Part shown: piece after piece, positions 7,501 through 8,132 of the stretch | How positions within the stretch are numbered: the stretch's first letter is position 1 | Layout: each line of letters begins with the position of its first letter | Assembly (NCBI GenBank): GCA_029932755.1 | Contig: JAOZPK010000103.1 | Location: 1 to 8,132 of the forward strand | Length of the DNA stretch: 8,132 nucleotides | Direction: 5' to 3' | Origin: Candidatus Cloacimonadota bacterium | GTDB taxonomy: Bacteria; Cloacimonadota; Cloacimonadia; Cloacimonadales; TCS61 | Notes under the pieces: model-generated | The model's database searches: none | What the model was told of the DNA's origin: nothing | Seen by the model: only the letters and a program-made list of their open reading frames with translations | Translations under genes and position numbers: made by a program

Positions 7501-8132
7501 AAACAAATTTCTTTTTCATCAGGGAGTGTATAGCCATCTAATTCTTTTATATATTTACTCATCTCCTCAATTCTATTCATGGCAAGCAATGTCCTGCATA
7601 AATTAATAAGTATTTCTATTCTCAGGCTACCTGAAATTGCACTTTTCAATGCTCTCTCAAATCTTTTTTTAGAAAGTGATAATTTTTCTATAACAAAGTA
7701 GAACATACCCATGATCATGTGTTTTTCAGGAATATCAGCCATTTTTAAAATAATACTTTTCAGGTTTTCTGAAATTTGTTTATTTGTTGTCCATTCAGAT
7801 TTATCCATTAAGAGCTTAAGATCCGAACGTTGATCTCCTTCTTTAACCTCAAAATTATGTGAAAAATCAAGAACAATAACTTTTGCAATCTGATCAAAAG
7901 CAATTTCATGTTCTCCTTTCCCAGTAAATAACTCTACCGAGAGGAGCAAATATTTACGAACTGCTTTATAATTATTAACAAATTTTGCATGTTCTATTAT
8001 ACCGTTAAGAAAGGCAAAAAGTGTAATTTGTTGATTATCGAAATATTTGAGAATTTTATTTGAGATAATCTTCCTGGTTCTTTCAGAAATATCTTTTTTA
8101 AAATATTCTTGAGCTTCTTTAAATGTAAAATA
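4530..8132 (-). CDS. Large multidomain TPR-GAF-GAF sensor histidine kinase, N-terminus outside window (probable AAA-ATPase-linked kinase)
   Basis: The frame is open from the right edge to TGA at 4530: 1200 visible residues, start not visible. A TTG at 7949 has no SD and lies inside a continuous domain, so it is not taken as the start. Residues below are counted from the right edge. Residues 1 to about 90 (opening YFTFKEAQEYF, then ERTRKIISNKILKYF and HAKFVNNYKAVRKYLLLSVELF) follow the pattern of the helical end of AAA_16/STAND ATPases, 'F.F.h...re....l....r..lH..i...l' and 'a.H......kA..yl..A'. About 130-600 is TPR-like; the clearest units are near 252-367 and 450-515. Two GAF domains follow, a diverged one (about 640-785) and a typical one (about 790-955, with SIYCAPLIVDGNIYGFLYLDN and TAIKNAQQYEVL). 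HisKA has FINIVSHELKTPL with phospho-acceptor His973 (codon at 5216-5214). HATPase_c has the N box NIVHNAIRFT, G1 DNGIGIP, F box KIFQKFYEL and G2 GLGLGLSTA. All catalytic motifs are intact. There is no membrane segment and no receiver domain. The architecture matches proteins annotated as Ser/Thr kinase/ATPase/sensor histidine kinase. The kinase end is certain; the unseen N-terminus is inferred. Confidence 0.93.
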   Translation of the reverse strand, partial: YFTFKEAQEYFKKDISERTRKIISNKILKYFDNQQITLFAFLNGIIEHAKFVNNYKAVRKYLLLSVELFTGKGEHEIAFDQIAKVIVLDFSHNFEVKEGDQRSDLKLLMDKSEWTTNKQISENLKSIILKMADIPEKHMIMGMFYFVIEKLSLSKKRFERALKSAISGSLRIEILINLCRTLLAMNRIEEMSKYIKELDGYTLPDEKEICFITHKGLYYGFSGSLDEGINIIEDYLQDIKTQNNPNYFIRLGRLHNALGVLYRNQKLLDEADRNFDIAKKIWERIDYKRQLVAVYNNIGDVALTKGDTNKAFRYFKKAQVLAEEINSKRYGVLVLLNQGEAHIKLGNFIIAENLLKKAYTFSNKLETKPFYKSIINNLAIAKSKIKNFYYYYKFIKEHVPNLIKGEIYQVTPLTKTFFYYLYEIGDYGLIEQMLKKSEDLFFESHEHEFYYQMLGFLKIIKTDYSGGLEIIDKAFTFSKQNKSDYAQTINSIRLSECYTGLGETNKAISACHKAENFCEKNNFKYWETVLKIKKIKIHLLDENVNLRVLLRNLFNLIGYVQKNELYLLETEVYGLIVQIYAYLNKKRKAKLFFDRYKLLINANTKRLSKHDKELYYRKTKYHLKSFIGFKTIKIEPRFTESTEKWQEELYDILKLRDTSRMKFFINRTITKLLAPDHYAIILKDEIEKHKEPFLKLNVENEYLYSDKMFKYIQESLTKTEIISKKINRSHVLFIPLKIKTAEVGCLILADKGELIYQKKEIEIVKNLRLHLTFILIRIDEFITLNKDMASMSKLIDITRKFFAILNLGKLEQEVVAFTLDFTGSTRGFLIKKDMYENYTYKVAIDDSMHILTNYLYISKSILSEVQRIKQPIHVVNAKEENIFSNYSELSTEVLSIYCAPLIVDGNIYGFLYLDNLSTEKSEMQINPDFMKLMLTQISTAIKNAQQYEVLIQTNKEISSLDDLKKDFINIVSHELKTPLVAIHGYTQLLNKAKLPGKEKEIIKSLSNSSHKLDTTINDIINFNKYQMLKKLHKEKINILDLLTELKKEGERISEKRNMIFRLEVESKLQKVHINWNAFYLMMFNIVHNAIRFTKDFGTITIGARNSAFQQEEINGKESLVVYINDNGIGIPEKEHEKIFQKFYELTDIISHSSGDIEFHSSGLGLGLSTARLIANLHNGRIWINSKENEGTTVFIIIPFN

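Noticed and set aside
7947..7949. TTG as a possible start codon of the kinase gene
   Set aside because: No Shine-Dalgarno precedes it, and the frame continues open to the window edge with a sensible helical protein sequence. The TTG is an internal leucine codon.

Overview
All 8.1 kb is one tightly packed block of four genes on the minus strand, read from right to left. The longest gap between genes is 17 bases. The DNA is AT-rich, about one third GC by eye. The envelope genes carry Sec signal peptides and purine-rich Shine-Dalgarno (SD) sites of the GAGG/GGAGG type. A beta-barrel-like exported protein, a very long periplasmic TPR protein and a glycosyltransferase-9-like fold point to a diderm bacterium. 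The style of the TPR proteins and the low GC would suit the FCB superphylum, for example Cloacimonadota-like lineages. That placement is an impression from protein style, not a proven one.

Layout in transcription order. (1) 8132 to 4530: the 3' part of a very large soluble signalling protein. It has the apparent end of an ATPase module, a long TPR-like helical region, two GAF domains and a complete histidine-kinase core. The reading frame stays open to the right edge, so the gene starts outside the window. (2) 4519 to 3638: a 293-residue protein that looks like a small, degenerate glycosyltransferase family 9-type GT-B fold. (3) 3620 to 750: a 956-residue exported protein made almost entirely of TPR-like repeats. 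(4) 753 to 1: the first 251 codons of an exported, beta-strand-rich protein, probably an outer-membrane beta-barrel, running off the left edge. Both edge genes are incomplete.

Gaps are 10 nt, 17 nt and a 4-nt ATGA overlap, so the four genes are very likely one transcript. My reading is that a cytoplasmic sensor kinase gene heads, or lies within, an operon of cell-envelope genes. The TPR protein and the barrel-like protein, which are translationally coupled, may work together at the periplasm/outer-membrane boundary. This functional link is inferred from gene order only. I saw no RNA genes, mobile elements, CRISPR arrays, terminators or credible plus-strand genes. There is no gene-free stretch long enough to hold a regulatory region.
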